Positions 8,991-18,615 of a DNA stretch of 64,000 bases are shown piece after piece. The position numbers and the translations under genes are program-made. Numbering within the stretch: the stretch's first letter is position 1; every line of letters starts with the position of its first letter. The stretch is from an uncultured Ignavibacteria bacterium (lineage in GTDB: Bacteria; Bacteroidota; Ignavibacteria; Kapaibacteriales; UBA2268): positions 1 through 64,000 of the forward strand of contig CAIOZA010000050.1 of assembly GCA_903862655.1 (NCBI GenBank), written 5' to 3'. The notes under the pieces were generated by a model. It worked only from the letters and a program-made list of their open reading frames with translations. It did not search any database and was not told the DNA's origin.

Positions 8991-10619
8991 ATGATAAGAA
9001 ATAGATTCTCGAAAGTTATAACTATTATACTAATGACATTGTTGGGTTATAATTTACAAGCTCAAAAGCTAATTCCTTATAAGCTACCAGATACGGGTCA
9101 AAATACTAAATATTCAGCTAATTCTGGAGAAGATGCTGATGTACTTTTGAACCCAATGGCATTTACTGATAATGGGAATGGTACTATTACTGATAATATC
9201 ACAGGTTTGATTTGGCAAAAAACAGATGGCGGAGAAATGACTTATGACCAAGCTATTTCTTGGGTAAATACTTTAAATTTAGATAATGTATCGGGCTGGA
9301 GATTACCAACAGCAATAGAATTGTTCTCAATAAATAATTTTGATAAACTCAATCCTGCTTTAAATACAACTTATTTTACAAAAACTGCCGCAGAATATTG
9401 GTGGACAAGTGATGTCCAAGTTGGTGATGCCACAAAAGTATGGGCTGTAAATGCCGGTGGTGGGATTGGTAATCATCCAAAATCTGAAACAATAAGTGCA
9501 GGCGGAACGAAAAAATTTCATGTCCGTGCTGTCAGAAACACTTTTTCAACAACCTTCAGTGTTAGCCATTTTACAGATAACGTAAATGGTACGATAACAG
9601 ATAATTTTACTGGATTAGTTTGGCAAAAAATTCAATCTACTAATACTTTGACTTGGGAAGAGGCTTTATCTTATGCCAATACTTTTACTTTGGCTGGTAA
9701 ATCTGATTGGAGATTGCCAAATATTAAAGAACTTCAATCACTCAATGATGTAAAATTATCTAAACCTTCATTTGATAAAAAGTATTTTTCTGATATTATT
9801 TCAGGTAATTATTGGTCTTCGACAACAATGTTTAATACAGCTACAAAAGCATGGGACATTAATCTTGATTTTGGCGTAGTATCTTATTCTGACAAAACCA
9901 CAAAAGAATATGTGTTACTTGTCCGTGGAGGTATGGATAATAAAGACTTAAACATATCTGAATCTAATATCCAAGGCGGAGAATATGATATGGGAGACCA
10001 TTTTGGATTTGTTGACCCAGGTCACCCCAGTGATGAAACACCTATACATAAAGTAAAAGTCAATAGTTTTAATATGGCAAAAACAGAAGCAACTAACCAA
10101 CAATTTTTATCATTTTTAAATTCATATTTTCAACAAGGATTAATTGAAGTAAAAAATAATATTGTATATTCCAAAGGAACTAATGATATTTATTTCTACA
10201 CACATGAATATGCATCATACTATAGTATTGGTTATGATGGTAAAGTATTTTCAATAGCTGATTTCAGGTCGAACCATCCGGTTGTTGGAGTAATGTGGGC
10301 TGGTTGTACTGCTTTTTGTAACTGGCTAAGCTTGCAGAATGGTTTAGATGAATGTTATAATCTAAAAACATATAATTATGATTTCACAAAAAACGGCTAT
10401 AGACTGCCAACAGAAGCTGAATGGGAATATGCTGGTCGTGGTGGTCATATTAACCCTTATTTTAATTATCCATTAGGGAATTCTATTGACATTACTGGAG
10501 TAAACCTTCCTGATTCCAAAGACCCTTACGAGAGTAAAACTGGAGCAGGGAACAATCCCCTGGCAAAAGACTTGGAAAACTTCATTGCCAAAGAATTTTG
10601 TTTCAGACGTTGCCTATAA
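8991..10619 (+). pseudogene. Two DUF1566/Lcl-type domains plus 3'-truncated formylglycine-generating-enzyme-like (SUMF1) domain
   Basis: FTDNGNGTITDNITGLIWQKT and NVNGTITDNFTGLVWQK repeats; FGE motifs GGEYDMGD, NGYRLPTEAEWEYAGRGG; expected FGE C-terminus absent, frame runs into ArdC-like sequence from ~10530. Confidence 0.7.
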
Positions 10620-11364
10620 AGGTATTAACCAGATATTGCTTGGTATGCAAGATTTTGAAAGTAATTATTGGCTCTCATACAAGCAAGTAAAAGACCTTTC
10701 AGGTTGGGTAAAAAAAGGCGAACATAGTTCAATGGTTGTTTTTTGGAAACCAATAGTAAACAACAGGCACCAAGAACTTGATGAAAGTTCTGCTGATGTT
10801 CACTTTTTGCTAAGATATTATAATGTTTTCAATATTGAACAAGTTGAATTACCTGATGAAATCAAATCTGAGAGAATAACAGATAGTTCAAACACAAAAC
10901 TTCTTTCAGCTGAAAACATTATTGATAATTACCCGAAACCGCCTGCAATAGTCATTAACAATACAATTCCAAATCCCAGATATTTGCCGAGAATTGACCG
11001 TGTTGAGATTCAATCAATTTCTAACTTTAACAGCTCTGATAGCTATTATTCAAGCCTATTCCATGAACTTGTTCATAGTACTGGACACAATGAAAGATTA
11101 GCTCGAAAAGGTATAACAGATAAAATTGAATTCGGCTCCGAAAGATATTCAAAAGAAGAACTAATTGCTGAAATTGGTGCAAGTTTTTTATCTTCTCTTT
11201 CTGGCATTGAAAATACTATCAACAACCAAACCAGTTATATCGGAAATTGGCTACAGGTATTACATAATGACAAACGAATGGTATTGATAGCAGCAAGTCA
11301 GGCACAGAAAGCTGTGGACTGGATTATTGGTAATTCTGATAACAATAACAATTCGGAATTATAA
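10504..11364 (+). CDS. ArdC-like antirestriction protein (N-terminal domain + zincin-like peptidase), 5' end truncated
   Basis: In-frame upstream of the listed TTG start reads KLEQGTIPWQKTWKTSLPKNFVSDVAYKGINQILL (ArdC N-term); FHELVHSTGH zincin motif. Open from TAA at 10501, no ATG; start uncertain. Confidence 0.8.
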   Translation, partial: TFLIPKTLTRVKLEQGTIPWQKTWKTSLPKNFVSDVAYKGINQILLGMQDFESNYWLSYKQVKDLSGWVKKGEHSSMVVFWKPIVNNRHQELDESSADVHFLLRYYNVFNIEQVELPDEIKSERITDSSNTKLLSAENIIDNYPKPPAIVINNTIPNPRYLPRIDRVEIQSISNFNSSDSYYSSLFHELVHSTGHNERLARKGITDKIEFGSERYSKEELIAEIGASFLSSLSGIENTINNQTSYIGNWLQVLHNDKRMVLIAASQAQKAVDWIIGNSDNNNNSEL

Positions 11365-11390
11365 GTGAAAACGTTCAATTTCACTTATAA
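11359..11390. promoter_or_regulatory. Perfect 12-bp inverted repeat between ArdC-like gene and serine recombinase
   Basis: ttataagtgaaa-acgttcaa-tttcacttataa; terminator or recombinase/operator site. Confidence 0.5.
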
Positions 11391-11449
11391 ACAAACCAAG
11401 TGAAATTGTCAAAAATGACAAATGTAAAATTATAATAATAATTCAAATA

Positions 11450-12091
11450 GTGAGGTTTTTACTTATGAATGAAAAAATTAGAGTAGTTGCCTATATTCGT
11501 GTTAGTACTGAGCAACAATCAACAGATAAGAACATCAACGATATTTTGAGATTTGTACATGACAAGGATCTCAATCAATTAGGGAAATTAGAAATTGTAG
11601 AAGAAAAGATTTCTGGTTCTGTCCATTGGAAAGAAAGAAAAATATTTGATGTTGTCAATGAACTCAAAGCAGGAGATTATCTTATCATTCCTGAAATTTC
11701 GAGGTTATCCAGAAAATCATACGAAATATTTGAAATACTCAGTATTCTTCTTCAGAAGAAAATAAATGTTTTTGCTTTGAAAGAAAATTGGCAACTTGAT
11801 GATTCATTGCAAAGCCAGATTTTAGCTTTTGCATTTAGTCTCTCAGCAACAATTGAAAAGAAATTGTTGCAGGACAGAACCCGTGAGGCTCTTAAAGCCA
11901 GAAAGCTAGCCGGTGTAAAATTGGGTCGCCCTATTGGTTCTGGGAAGAGTAAACTTGATGAATTCAAGATTGAGATTGAATCAATGATAAAAAATGGAGT
12001 AACTCAATCATTCATAGCCAAGAAATATGGCTTGTCTGCTCAAGCAGTTTACAACTGGACAAGAAAAAATATAATTCAGATAAAGAATTAA
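11450..12091 (+). CDS. Serine recombinase (resolvase/invertase family)
   Basis: VVAYIRVSTEQQ...IIPEISRLSRKSYEIFEIL...GVKLGRP, C-terminal HTH (SFIAKKYGLSAQAVYNWTRK). Confidence 0.9.
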   Translation: MRFLLMNEKIRVVAYIRVSTEQQSTDKNINDILRFVHDKDLNQLGKLEIVEEKISGSVHWKERKIFDVVNELKAGDYLIIPEISRLSRKSYEIFEILSILLQKKINVFALKENWQLDDSLQSQILAFAFSLSATIEKKLLQDRTREALKARKLAGVKLGRPIGSGKSKLDEFKIEIESMIKNGVTQSFIAKKYGLSAQAVYNWTRKNIIQIKN

Positions 12092-12112
12092 TCACAATTT
12101 TAGGGCAAAAAC

Positions 12113-12436
12113 ATGGAGACAATGGAATTTTATACCATTGATGAAATAAAAAAACTTGTCAGAGAGTTAGTCAAGGACGAAATGGAAAAGATCGGGTGCA
12201 GACAATTTATGGATTTGGATGAAGCCAGTAAATATCTGGGTATTAGCAAACCTACGGTATATACCTATATAAGCCGTAAAAAAATTTCATATTATAAACA
12301 AGGCGGTAAAGTTTATTTTAAAAGAGTTGACCTTGACGATTTTATATTGAATACAAAAAACAGATGCAAGTCTCACCAAGAAATTGAATCTGAAGTAATT
12401 ACAAGTTTGATTTTGAAAAAAGGTAAATGGGACTGA
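12113..12436 (+). CDS. Excisionase-family HTH DNA-binding protein
   Basis: MDLDEASKYLGISKPTVYTYISRKKISYYKQGGKVYFKRVDLDDFI, HTH_17-like. Confidence 0.85.
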   Translation: METMEFYTIDEIKKLVRELVKDEMEKIGCRQFMDLDEASKYLGISKPTVYTYISRKKISYYKQGGKVYFKRVDLDDFILNTKNRCKSHQEIESEVITSLILKKGKWD

Positions 12437-12449
12437 GTAAGCCCCTTGA

Positions 12450-12632
12450 TTAAAATACCTTTAAAATGGAATCTACGATAGCTTTACCACCAGTTATAAG
12501 TTTGAGCTGTTCTTCAGCAAGTTTTTTGAGTTTATCTCGATTGCTATCATTTGAGTAAACCGTTAGAACTTTTTTCTCCTGCTTCATATATTTATCAGGG
12601 CGGAATGCTACTTCAATTTTAATTTCTGCCAT
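12450..12632 (-). CDS. Hypothetical protein (60 aa)
   Basis: Small ORF in tandem with 12647-13447; no recognised domain. Confidence 0.4.
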   Translation of the reverse strand: MAEIKIEVAFRPDKYMKQEKKVLTVYSNDSNRDKLKKLAEEQLKLITGGKAIVDSILKVF

Positions 12633-12646
12633 AATTAACTCCAGTG

Positions 12647-13447
12647 TTAAGATGCTTCTTCAGCAATTATTTCAAGTTCTAAGGCTCTCTTTTCTGAAAT
12701 ATTCAAACTTTTTCTGAGCTTTTCCAAAAGCCTTCTAGCATTATCTGTGATTTCTCCCTCTTCTTCAAAGCAATTAGCGATTTCATCAAAGTACTCTTTT
12801 TCTTCAGCCTTATATGGTTTGCCTAAAGCTATAAGTTCTAATTCAACAGCCTTCTCTTGAGAAATGCTCAATTTATCCCTTAATTTATTTAATAATCTTC
12901 TTTCAGCATCAGTTATATCGTTATCTTCATCTAAACAACTTTTATATTCCTCGATATATTCCTTTTCTCCGTCAGTTAAAATAATTTCTTCTTGCTCATT
13001 TTCAATGTTAAAAAATTTACTAATTGGTTCTCCCTCAGCAATTGATTCAATTATTTTTATCCTTTCTTTGGGTATATCAAGTTTTGATAGAAATTTATCC
13101 AACAATCTTCTTTCAGCGTCTGTTATACACTCATCTTCTGCAAAACAAGATAAGTATTCATTGTAATATTCTATCTCATTCTCCGAAAAACCAAGAACTT
13201 TTAATTCTGTGGGAACATCTTTCTTTGGGGATGAAATTTGAATTTCATTATTTGATTCATTTACTGATTCATTCTTTGAACCTTGAAACACATTAGAAGC
13301 CATTTCCTTCCCTTTTTGACCGAGTTTCTTCCAGTCATCAGAGTTCATGTTTTTCAATTTATTCTTAGCTTCTTCTTTTAACTCTTGACCCAAGTCTTTA
13401 GCTACATCTTTAGCCAAGTCTTTAAATACGGAAAATAATCCACCCAT
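12647..13447 (-). CDS. Hypothetical protein with three ~55-aa acidic helical repeats (TerB/EF-hand-reminiscent)
   Basis: Repeats EYYNEYLSCFAEDECITDAERRLLDKFLSKLDIPKERIKIIESIA / EYIEEYKSCLDEDNDITDAERRLLNKLRDKLSISQEKAVELELIA / EYFDEIANCFEEEGEITDNARRLLEKLRKSLNISEKRALELEIIA. Confidence 0.7.
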   Translation of the reverse strand: MGGLFSVFKDLAKDVAKDLGQELKEEAKNKLKNMNSDDWKKLGQKGKEMASNVFQGSKNESVNESNNEIQISSPKKDVPTELKVLGFSENEIEYYNEYLSCFAEDECITDAERRLLDKFLSKLDIPKERIKIIESIAEGEPISKFFNIENEQEEIILTDGEKEYIEEYKSCLDEDNDITDAERRLLNKLRDKLSISQEKAVELELIALGKPYKAEEKEYFDEIANCFEEEGEITDNARRLLEKLRKSLNISEKRALELEIIAEEAS

Positions 13448-13464
13448 AAATCCTCCTAATTATC

Positions 13465-13779
13465 TTATATTGATTCTTTTACTTCTTTTTCAATTTGAAT
13501 TTTAATATTAACTATTTCTTCCTTCTTATAATGCCTATACCAGAAGAAGTAAACAATAATTGAGAGTATGCAGAATAGAAAACAGAAATCAAAAAACTTA
13601 GGTGCTCTACCATAATAAAAACTACCACCAACTAAAAATATTAGCCCAGTTGAAATGAGAAATAAAAGTAGATACAATGCAGGGGGCTTTAATATTCTTT
13701 GAATAGCCTTCTTTTTCGCTTTATGTTTAATTTCGAGTTCAGTTATCATTTTCTCTCCAACTGTTTTACATTTATTCAA
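13465..13779 (-). CDS. Small membrane protein (two TM)
   Basis: ALYLLLFLISTGLIFLVGG and FFDFCFLFCILSIIVYFFWY hydrophobic stretches. Confidence 0.45.
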   Translation of the reverse strand: MNKCKTVGEKMITELEIKHKAKKKAIQRILKPPALYLLLFLISTGLIFLVGGSFYYGRAPKFFDFCFLFCILSIIVYFFWYRHYKKEEIVNIKIQIEKEVKESI

Positions 13780-13891
13780 AATACAAAATTACAAAAGCTG
13801 TAAGTCATTAAATTTTGAACTTAGTAAAGTAAGTATATGACTTTCTAATTGAAGTAAAATACAATGTAATCAATGCTATTTTTGGAAGGGT

Positions 13892-14653
13892 TTATACCGA
13901 TTTTACATACTTTTTCAATTTGTCAGCAAAATCACTTTTCTGGTGTTGAGAAATTTGGAGGTCTGTGCCGTCCGTAAGAATAAGATGTGGTATTCTACCA
14001 GCCACATATTTTTTAACATATTTCAAATTTACAAGATGTTTGCTATGAATTCTGGCAAAATCGAGTTCGACAAGAATTTTATGTAAATGTTGAAGTGGTT
14101 TGGCTATGAGTAGCTTATTTCCGTTGTTAAAAAATACAGTTGAATAACTGCTGTCTGCTTCACAACGGATAATTTCTGATATATTAAATATGTTCTGTCC
14201 ATCTGATGTTGGTAGTAAAATTTTCTGTGGTCTATCTTGTAAACTTTCCTTAAGTATTCTTAATTTTTCATCGAATTTATCGTTGTCTGTTTTTAAGTTG
14301 AATCTATTTATTGCTTCTTTCAACTTAACTTGGTCAATTGGTTTCAACAAGTAGTGGATTGCCGAAACTTCAAAAGCTCGTACAGCATACTCACTGAATG
14401 AGGTAGTAAAAATAACTTCATACCTTGTAAATTTTGTAGATTCAATTATCTCAAAGCCATTTCCTTCTGGAAAATTAATATCAAGAAAAACAAGGTCGGG
14501 CATGGTTCTATTTATAAGTTGAATTCCTTCTTTAATCGTTTTAGCTGTTCCTACCACTATTAGATTAGGAAATTGCTTTCTAATCTGAATTTCTAATGCA
14601 GAGCTAAAATTCTCTTCATCATCAATTATAACTGCTTTTATTTGTTCGCTCAT
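13892..14653 (-). CDS. LytTR-family response regulator
   Basis: MSEQIKAVIIDDEENFSS...DLVFLDINFPEGNGFEI...IHYLLKPID plus LytTR domain (IIRCEADSSYSTVFF...FARIHSKHLVNLKYVKKY). Start trimmed to MSEQIK from ORF 14743. Confidence 0.9.
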   Translation of the reverse strand: MSEQIKAVIIDDEENFSSALEIQIRKQFPNLIVVGTAKTIKEGIQLINRTMPDLVFLDINFPEGNGFEIIESTKFTRYEVIFTTSFSEYAVRAFEVSAIHYLLKPIDQVKLKEAINRFNLKTDNDKFDEKLRILKESLQDRPQKILLPTSDGQNIFNISEIIRCEADSSYSTVFFNNGNKLLIAKPLQHLHKILVELDFARIHSKHLVNLKYVKKYVAGRIPHLILTDGTDLQISQHQKSDFADKLKKYVKSV

Positions 14654-14666
14654 ATGATTTCCTGAA

Positions 14667-16505
14667 TTAATTACTTTCAATTGGTAGTGTAAAGAAAAAA
14701 TTGGTGCCAACATTTGCTTCGCTTTCAAACCAAATTTTGCCATTATTTTTTTCGATAAACTCTTTACACAGACACAAACCTAAACCTGTTCCTTTTTCAT
14801 TCTTTGTTCCAAGAGTTGAATATTTTGATTCTAACTTGAAGATGTTTTGTTTGACTTCATCACTTATACCAACACCAGTGTCCGAGAAGGAAACTTCGAC
14901 ATATCCATTTTCACTCTGTCCATCTATATTTACTTTACTTCCAGTTTTTGAGAACTTTATTGAATTTGAAATCAAATTTCTTATTACTACACTAACCATA
15001 TCCTTATCAGCAGAGGCTAACTGATTCGAATTAACTCTATTGACAATCTGAATTTCTTTGAAATTAGCAAATTCACTTAAGTTATTAATTTCTTTATCAA
15101 TTATTTCTGAAAGAACAATATTTTCTTGAATTGGTTCCATTCCTTTAGACTGTAGACTAGCCCAGAGCAAAAGATTTTCCAAAAGCAATGATAAGTTATC
15201 AGAAGACTTTTTCAAGGTGCCAATATATTTCTTTATTTCATCAACTGTGAAATCGTCATAATAATTATTCAGAGATGAAATAAGATCATTGAAAGAGTTC
15301 AATGGTGTCCTTAAATCATGAGAAATGATTGAAAAGAACTTATCTTTTGTGGAGTTGAGTTGAGCTAATTCGCTATTTATTGCTTGAATCTTTTTATTAT
15401 TTCTAATCTTAATAAAAAGCCAAAGTGCTATACTAAAAATTATAAGAAGTGCTATCAGAATCAGAAAAAAGTAAAATTGACTTTTAGAAGCTTGTTCTTT
15501 AATCAGGTTATTCTTTTCATTCTGAAACTTTTCTTCTTGAATTTTAAGCTCAAACTTCTTTTCAGTTTTCCTTGTGTTATACTTTGCTAATGTATCCTTC
15601 CATGCTGAAAGCTTTTCGGAATACATTAGTGCAGTATTCAAATCTTTTTTACTTTTAAAATACGAAATCAATTCAGTCAAAAATTCTGGTTTCCCATCAA
15701 GTGAATTAAATCTACTTACAATATCAAGTCCAGTATTTATAAAGTCTTCAGCCAGTTTGACTTTATTTAGTTTTTGATATGTCAGACCAATACTGATATA
15801 GGTCAAACAAACATGATGACTATCCCCAGTCATACTGTATAAATCAAAACTTTTCTTGAAATATTCAAGAGCGTTAATAAAATCATTTCTTGTATAGTAG
15901 GCTTGAGCAATAAAAGAATAATTATCAGCCATACCCATCTTGTCTCTTGTTTGGGTATAAATGCTAATTGCTTTTTGTGCATTGAATAAAGTTTTGTCAA
16001 AATTACCTGCCAAACTGTTATATTCGGCTCGATTACCATAAATTATAGCTTCAGATTTGATATTCTTTGTTCGTTTAAATATACTGACTGCTTTATCGAA
16101 ATATTCTTCTGCTTTGATAGTATCATTACATTCAAAGTAAATGTTGCCAAGTATGATGCAAGTATTTCCTATGCTATTCTCATCATTTAATTGGGAATAG
16201 CTTTCAATAGCAAGTCGTGAATATTCAAGCGCCTCGCTATAATAACCATTTAGCCAAGAAAATTTTGTAAATTCATAATAAGCCTTAGCTACTTTTTCTG
16301 GAAGTTTGTTTTCTTTTGCAATCTTCAAATATTCATTTAAGTATTTATAAAGTTCTGTATTTGTTCTTGAAGAATGAGCTTTGAGTAGTATTGAATCTAA
16401 TTCCTTGTTGATGTCTGCTCTGAGTTGATTGATTGAAAAGATAAATGAAATAACGAAAACAAAGATAAAACAATAGATGAGCTTAATTTTACTTTGAATA
16501 GTCAT
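14667..16505 (-). CDS. TPR-containing sensor histidine kinase (HisKA/HATPase_c)
   Basis: N-term signal/TPR units, TM, DKFFSIISHDLRTPLNSF H-box, N box VVIRNLISNSIKFS, GTGLGLCLCKEFIEKNNGKIWFES. Confidence 0.92.
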   Translation of the reverse strand: MTIQSKIKLIYCFIFVFVISFIFSINQLRADINKELDSILLKAHSSRTNTELYKYLNEYLKIAKENKLPEKVAKAYYEFTKFSWLNGYYSEALEYSRLAIESYSQLNDENSIGNTCIILGNIYFECNDTIKAEEYFDKAVSIFKRTKNIKSEAIIYGNRAEYNSLAGNFDKTLFNAQKAISIYTQTRDKMGMADNYSFIAQAYYTRNDFINALEYFKKSFDLYSMTGDSHHVCLTYISIGLTYQKLNKVKLAEDFINTGLDIVSRFNSLDGKPEFLTELISYFKSKKDLNTALMYSEKLSAWKDTLAKYNTRKTEKKFELKIQEEKFQNEKNNLIKEQASKSQFYFFLILIALLIIFSIALWLFIKIRNNKKIQAINSELAQLNSTKDKFFSIISHDLRTPLNSFNDLISSLNNYYDDFTVDEIKKYIGTLKKSSDNLSLLLENLLLWASLQSKGMEPIQENIVLSEIIDKEINNLSEFANFKEIQIVNRVNSNQLASADKDMVSVVIRNLISNSIKFSKTGSKVNIDGQSENGYVEVSFSDTGVGISDEVKQNIFKLESKYSTLGTKNEKGTGLGLCLCKEFIEKNNGKIWFESEANVGTNFFFTLPIESN

Positions 16506-16511
16506 AATTAC

Positions 16512-16877
16512 CTAATTCAATATTTGAATAACCTGCTCATACAAAATTTCTTCTCTTTTAACCTCAATTTTCTGACCTTTTTTTAAAGGAAACCCTTCAG
16601 GCAATAAAGTCAAAACTTCAGCTAGAAAACCTTTCGTTACTTTTTTGAGAATTTTCACATCTATTAAACCGCTATCAATTGTTTTCGCAAATCCATTTTC
16701 AATTTTTACAAATAATCTTAGAGTATATCTTTTACCAATTTTAATTTCTTTAGGCGTATTTTCAACAATAAATGAATTGGGATAATCTTCGACTGGTAGG
16801 GCATAGCTATAAATATGATACCCTTTAGTCATTATCTCATTTTCTATTTCTTGACTAAAATTTACTTTGCTAGTCAA
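16512..16877 (-). CDS. Hypothetical protein
   Basis: 121-aa ORF in line with the two-component genes. Confidence 0.45.
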   Translation of the reverse strand: MTSKVNFSQEIENEIMTKGYHIYSYALPVEDYPNSFIVENTPKEIKIGKRYTLRLFVKIENGFAKTIDSGLIDVKILKKVTKGFLAEVLTLLPEGFPLKKGQKIEVKREEILYEQVIQILN

Positions 16878-17036
16878 TTTTTTGCCTTTTGAAAATTATT
16901 TAATTAAGTTCCATTTATTTCTATTTCTATACAAACTTTCTTCTCCTGCACAGTTTTCATCTATTTGTCAATATATTTAAAGTTATATAAAAACGTTATA
17001 AAATTACATAACTCTTTATATATCAATGACTTACGC

Positions 17037-18575
17037 TCATTCCCACTCAATAGTTCCCGGGGGTTTGCTCGTTATGTCATAGACTACTCGGTTGATGCCG
17101 CGAACCTCGTTGATGATGCGGTTGCTCATCGAAGCGAGTACCTCGTAGGGCATCTGGTACCAATCGGCGGTCATTCCGTCGGTGGAGGTGACGGCACGCA
17201 GGGCGCATACGTTCTCATAGGTGCGTTCGTCGCCCATGACGCCGACGCTGTTGATCGGCAGCAGGACTGCGAATGCCTGCCAGATCTCGTCGTAGAGTCC
17301 GGCGTTGCGGATTTCCTCGAGGTAGATGTCGTCAGCCTTGCGGAGTAAGCCCAGTCTGTCCTTCGATACGGCACCGAGGATGCGGATAGCAAGTCCCGGT
17401 CCGGGGAATGGATGCCTTGCGACGAACCATTCGGGCACTCCGAGCTCGCGTCCCACTGCGCGGACTTCGTCTTTGAAGAGTTCGCGGAACGGTTCGAGGA
17501 TTTTGAGGTTCATCTTGTCGGGCAGTCCGCCTACGTTGTGGTGCGATTTGATGACAACGGACGGTCCTTTTACGGATACAGACTCGATTACATCGGGATA
17601 GAGTGTCCCTTGTGCGAGCCATTTAACACCGTTCAGATTTTTGGCATATTCTTCGAAAAGGTCAATGAATGCGGTGCCGATGATCTTGCGCTTCTTTTCG
17701 GGATCTTCCACTCCGGCTAATCTGCCCAGGAATAGTTCGGTACCGTCGATGACTTCTATCGGGATTTTGAATGATTCTTTGAATAATTTGTAGATTGTGT
17801 CGCTTTCGGTTGTGCGCATCAGTCCGTTGTCGATGTGGACGCAGTGCAGACGGTCGCCGAGAGCCTGATGGAGCAGAACTGCCGCCACGGTCGAATCGAC
17901 ACCGCCGCTGAGAGCCAGTAGAACCGAGTCATCGCCAACTTTTTCCTGTATGGTTTTGATCATTGTTTCGATGAATGAGTGTGCGTTCCATTGCTCGGTG
18001 CAGCCGCAGACCTTGCGGACGAAGTTATTAAGTATGATCTTGCCCTCGATTGTGTGGTGAACCTCGGGATGGAACTGAATCCCGATGATTTTGCGGTCGG
18101 CGGAGCTGACAGCGCAGAAATCGGTGTTGCCCGAGTGGCCTATCGTTTCGAATCCGGCAGGAGGTGACGTAAGATGGTCGCCGTGGCTCATCCAGACCGA
18201 TGTGGGACTGGAGACACCCTCGAAGATATCATCGCCGGAGTCGATTACGAGTTCGGCGCGTCCGAATTCGCGATGGGCAGCTTTATCGACCGATCCGCCC
18301 TTTGTGTATGCCAGGAGCTGAAGTCCATAGCAGATGCCGAGAACGGGGAATCCCAGCGAGAAAACGTCAAACGAGGGTATTGGTGCACCCTCTGCGTAAA
18401 CGCTGGATGGACCGCCCGAAAGGATGATACCCTTGGGGTTCAGCTCGATGAGTTTTTCCTGCGAGATTGTGAACGGATAAATCTCTGCATAGACGCCGCA
18501 TTCGCGGACTTTGCGGGCGATCAGCTGTGTATATTGAGAGCCGAAATCGAGAATAATTATTTTTTCTGTTTTCAT
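17037..18575 (-). CDS. guaA: GMP synthase (glutamine-hydrolysing)
   Basis: IILDFGSQYTQLIARKVRE, GICYGLQLL, LSGGVDSTVAAVLLHQA, C-term VYDITSKPPGTIEWE; GC clearly higher than flanks. Confidence 0.98.
   Translation of the reverse strand: MKTEKIIILDFGSQYTQLIARKVRECGVYAEIYPFTISQEKLIELNPKGIILSGGPSSVYAEGAPIPSFDVFSLGFPVLGICYGLQLLAYTKGGSVDKAAHREFGRAELVIDSGDDIFEGVSSPTSVWMSHGDHLTSPPAGFETIGHSGNTDFCAVSSADRKIIGIQFHPEVHHTIEGKIILNNFVRKVCGCTEQWNAHSFIETMIKTIQEKVGDDSVLLALSGGVDSTVAAVLLHQALGDRLHCVHIDNGLMRTTESDTIYKLFKESFKIPIEVIDGTELFLGRLAGVEDPEKKRKIIGTAFIDLFEEYAKNLNGVKWLAQGTLYPDVIESVSVKGPSVVIKSHHNVGGLPDKMNLKILEPFRELFKDEVRAVGRELGVPEWFVARHPFPGPGLAIRILGAVSKDRLGLLRKADDIYLEEIRNAGLYDEIWQAFAVLLPINSVGVMGDERTYENVCALRAVTSTDGMTADWYQMPYEVLASMSNRIINEVRGINRVVYDITSKPPGTIEWE
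17039..17078 (-). repeat. guaA 3'-end att-like direct repeat (right)
   Basis: Identical 40 bp to 2812-2851. Confidence 0.9.
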
Positions 18576-18615
18576 GGGAATCGTTATTATAATAATAAGT
18601 TTAAAAATTTTTGTA

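Noticed and set aside
14654-14743. N-terminal extension of the LytTR regulator (MAKFGLKAKQMLAPIFSLHYQLKVINSGNH)
   Set aside because: Overlaps the kinase 3' end; receiver domain begins normally at MSEQIKAVIIDDE (14653).
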